Assembly: GCA_946480015.1 (NCBI GenBank)
Contig: CAMLIL010000172.1
Location: 1 to 5,038, forward strand
Direction: 5' to 3'
DNA length: 5,038 bases
Source of the DNA: an uncultured Oxalobacteraceae bacterium
Lineage (GTDB): Bacteria; Pseudomonadota; Gammaproteobacteria; Burkholderiales; Burkholderiaceae
This document shows, one piece after another, positions 4,806 through 5,038 of this stretch. Numbering within the stretch: the stretch's first letter is position 1; every line of letters starts with the position of its first letter. The notes below the pieces were generated by a model. The model did not search any database, had not been told where the DNA came from, and saw only the letters and a program-made list of their open reading frames with translations. The translations under genes were made by a program, and so were the position numbers.

Positions 4806-5038
4806 TTACGCGGCTTCGCGGCTGGCCTTCTTGCGCTCGTGCTCTTTCAGGAAGCGCTTGCGCAGGCGGATCGATTTCGGGGTGATTTCCACCAGTTCGT
4901 CGTCGGCGATGAATTCCACCGCGTACTCGAGCGACATCTGGATAGGCGGCACCAGGCGTACGGCTTCGTCGGTACCCGACGAGCGCACGTTGGTCAGCTG
5001 CTTGCCCTTGATCGGGTTGACGACCAGGTCGTTGTCGC
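4806..5038 (-). CDS. typA: Ribosome-associated GTPase TypA/BipA, C-terminal end (truncated by window edge)
   Basis: The minus strand carries the last 76 residues up to the TAA at 4808-4806. The sequence [25 protein letters not shown] (in two parts: [25 protein letters not shown]) followed by [22 protein letters not shown] and [17 protein letters not shown] matches the C-terminal domain of TypA/BipA, where E. coli has NPLTGKKLTNMRASGTDEA and ELVEVTPTSIRIRKR. This domain is specific to the family and contacts the 50S subunit near the A-site; the protein is a translational GTPase that helps 50S assembly and stress or cold adaptation. The GTPase domain and start lie outside the window. It converges on the curli operon, with the shared terminator between them. 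Confidence 0.95.
   Translation of the reverse strand, partial: DNDLVVNPIKGKQLTNVRSSGTDEAVRLVPPIQMSLEYAVEFIADDELVEITPKSIRLRKRFLKEHERKKASREAA

Overview
The window looks like chromosomal DNA from a GC-rich betaproteobacterium. Oxalobacteraceae or a close Burkholderiales relative (Massilia, Duganella or Janthinobacterium type) is my best guess. This rests on codon use, on how the dusA, typA and MCP products read, and on the MNLSNMKVGTRLGLGF-type MCP start. It is an inference, because no search could be run.

Layout: (1) 1-479, minus strand: the N-terminal 159 residues of a methyl-accepting chemotaxis protein, cut by the window edge. (2) 480-844: a relatively AT-rich intergenic stretch with a perfect 13-bp inverted repeat, a consensus TATAAT reading toward the chemoreceptor, and a 12-bp direct repeat. 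(3) 845-1846, minus strand: dusA, tRNA-dihydrouridine synthase A. (4) 1847-2061: the divergent dusA/csgE region, with a perfect 8+8-bp palindrome. (5) 2062-4720, plus strand: a compact curli (type VIII secretion) operon in the order csgE, csgF, csgG, curlin. (6) 4738-4778: a strong bidirectional terminator. (7) 4806-5038, minus strand: the C-terminus of typA/bipA, entering convergently.

The four plus-strand genes form one functional unit. A single curlin of 302 residues with 12 repeats is exported to the periplasm by Sec. CsgE is the periplasmic adaptor that caps the channel. CsgG is the outer-membrane lipoprotein pore. CsgF plugs into the pore with its N-terminus and couples secretion to surface nucleation. 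Curli is a known system, so the operon itself is not new. The details worth a second look are these: both pore constrictions (CsgG and CsgF) appear to carry alanine at key positions; the curlin has no glycine-rich N22-like targeting segment and no lysine in its mature form; its repeat period changes from 23 to 22 residues half-way along; and no separate csgB, csgC or csgD lies in the window. Two intergenic dyads (one by the chemoreceptor promoter, one just before the curlin gene) are candidate regulatory elements.
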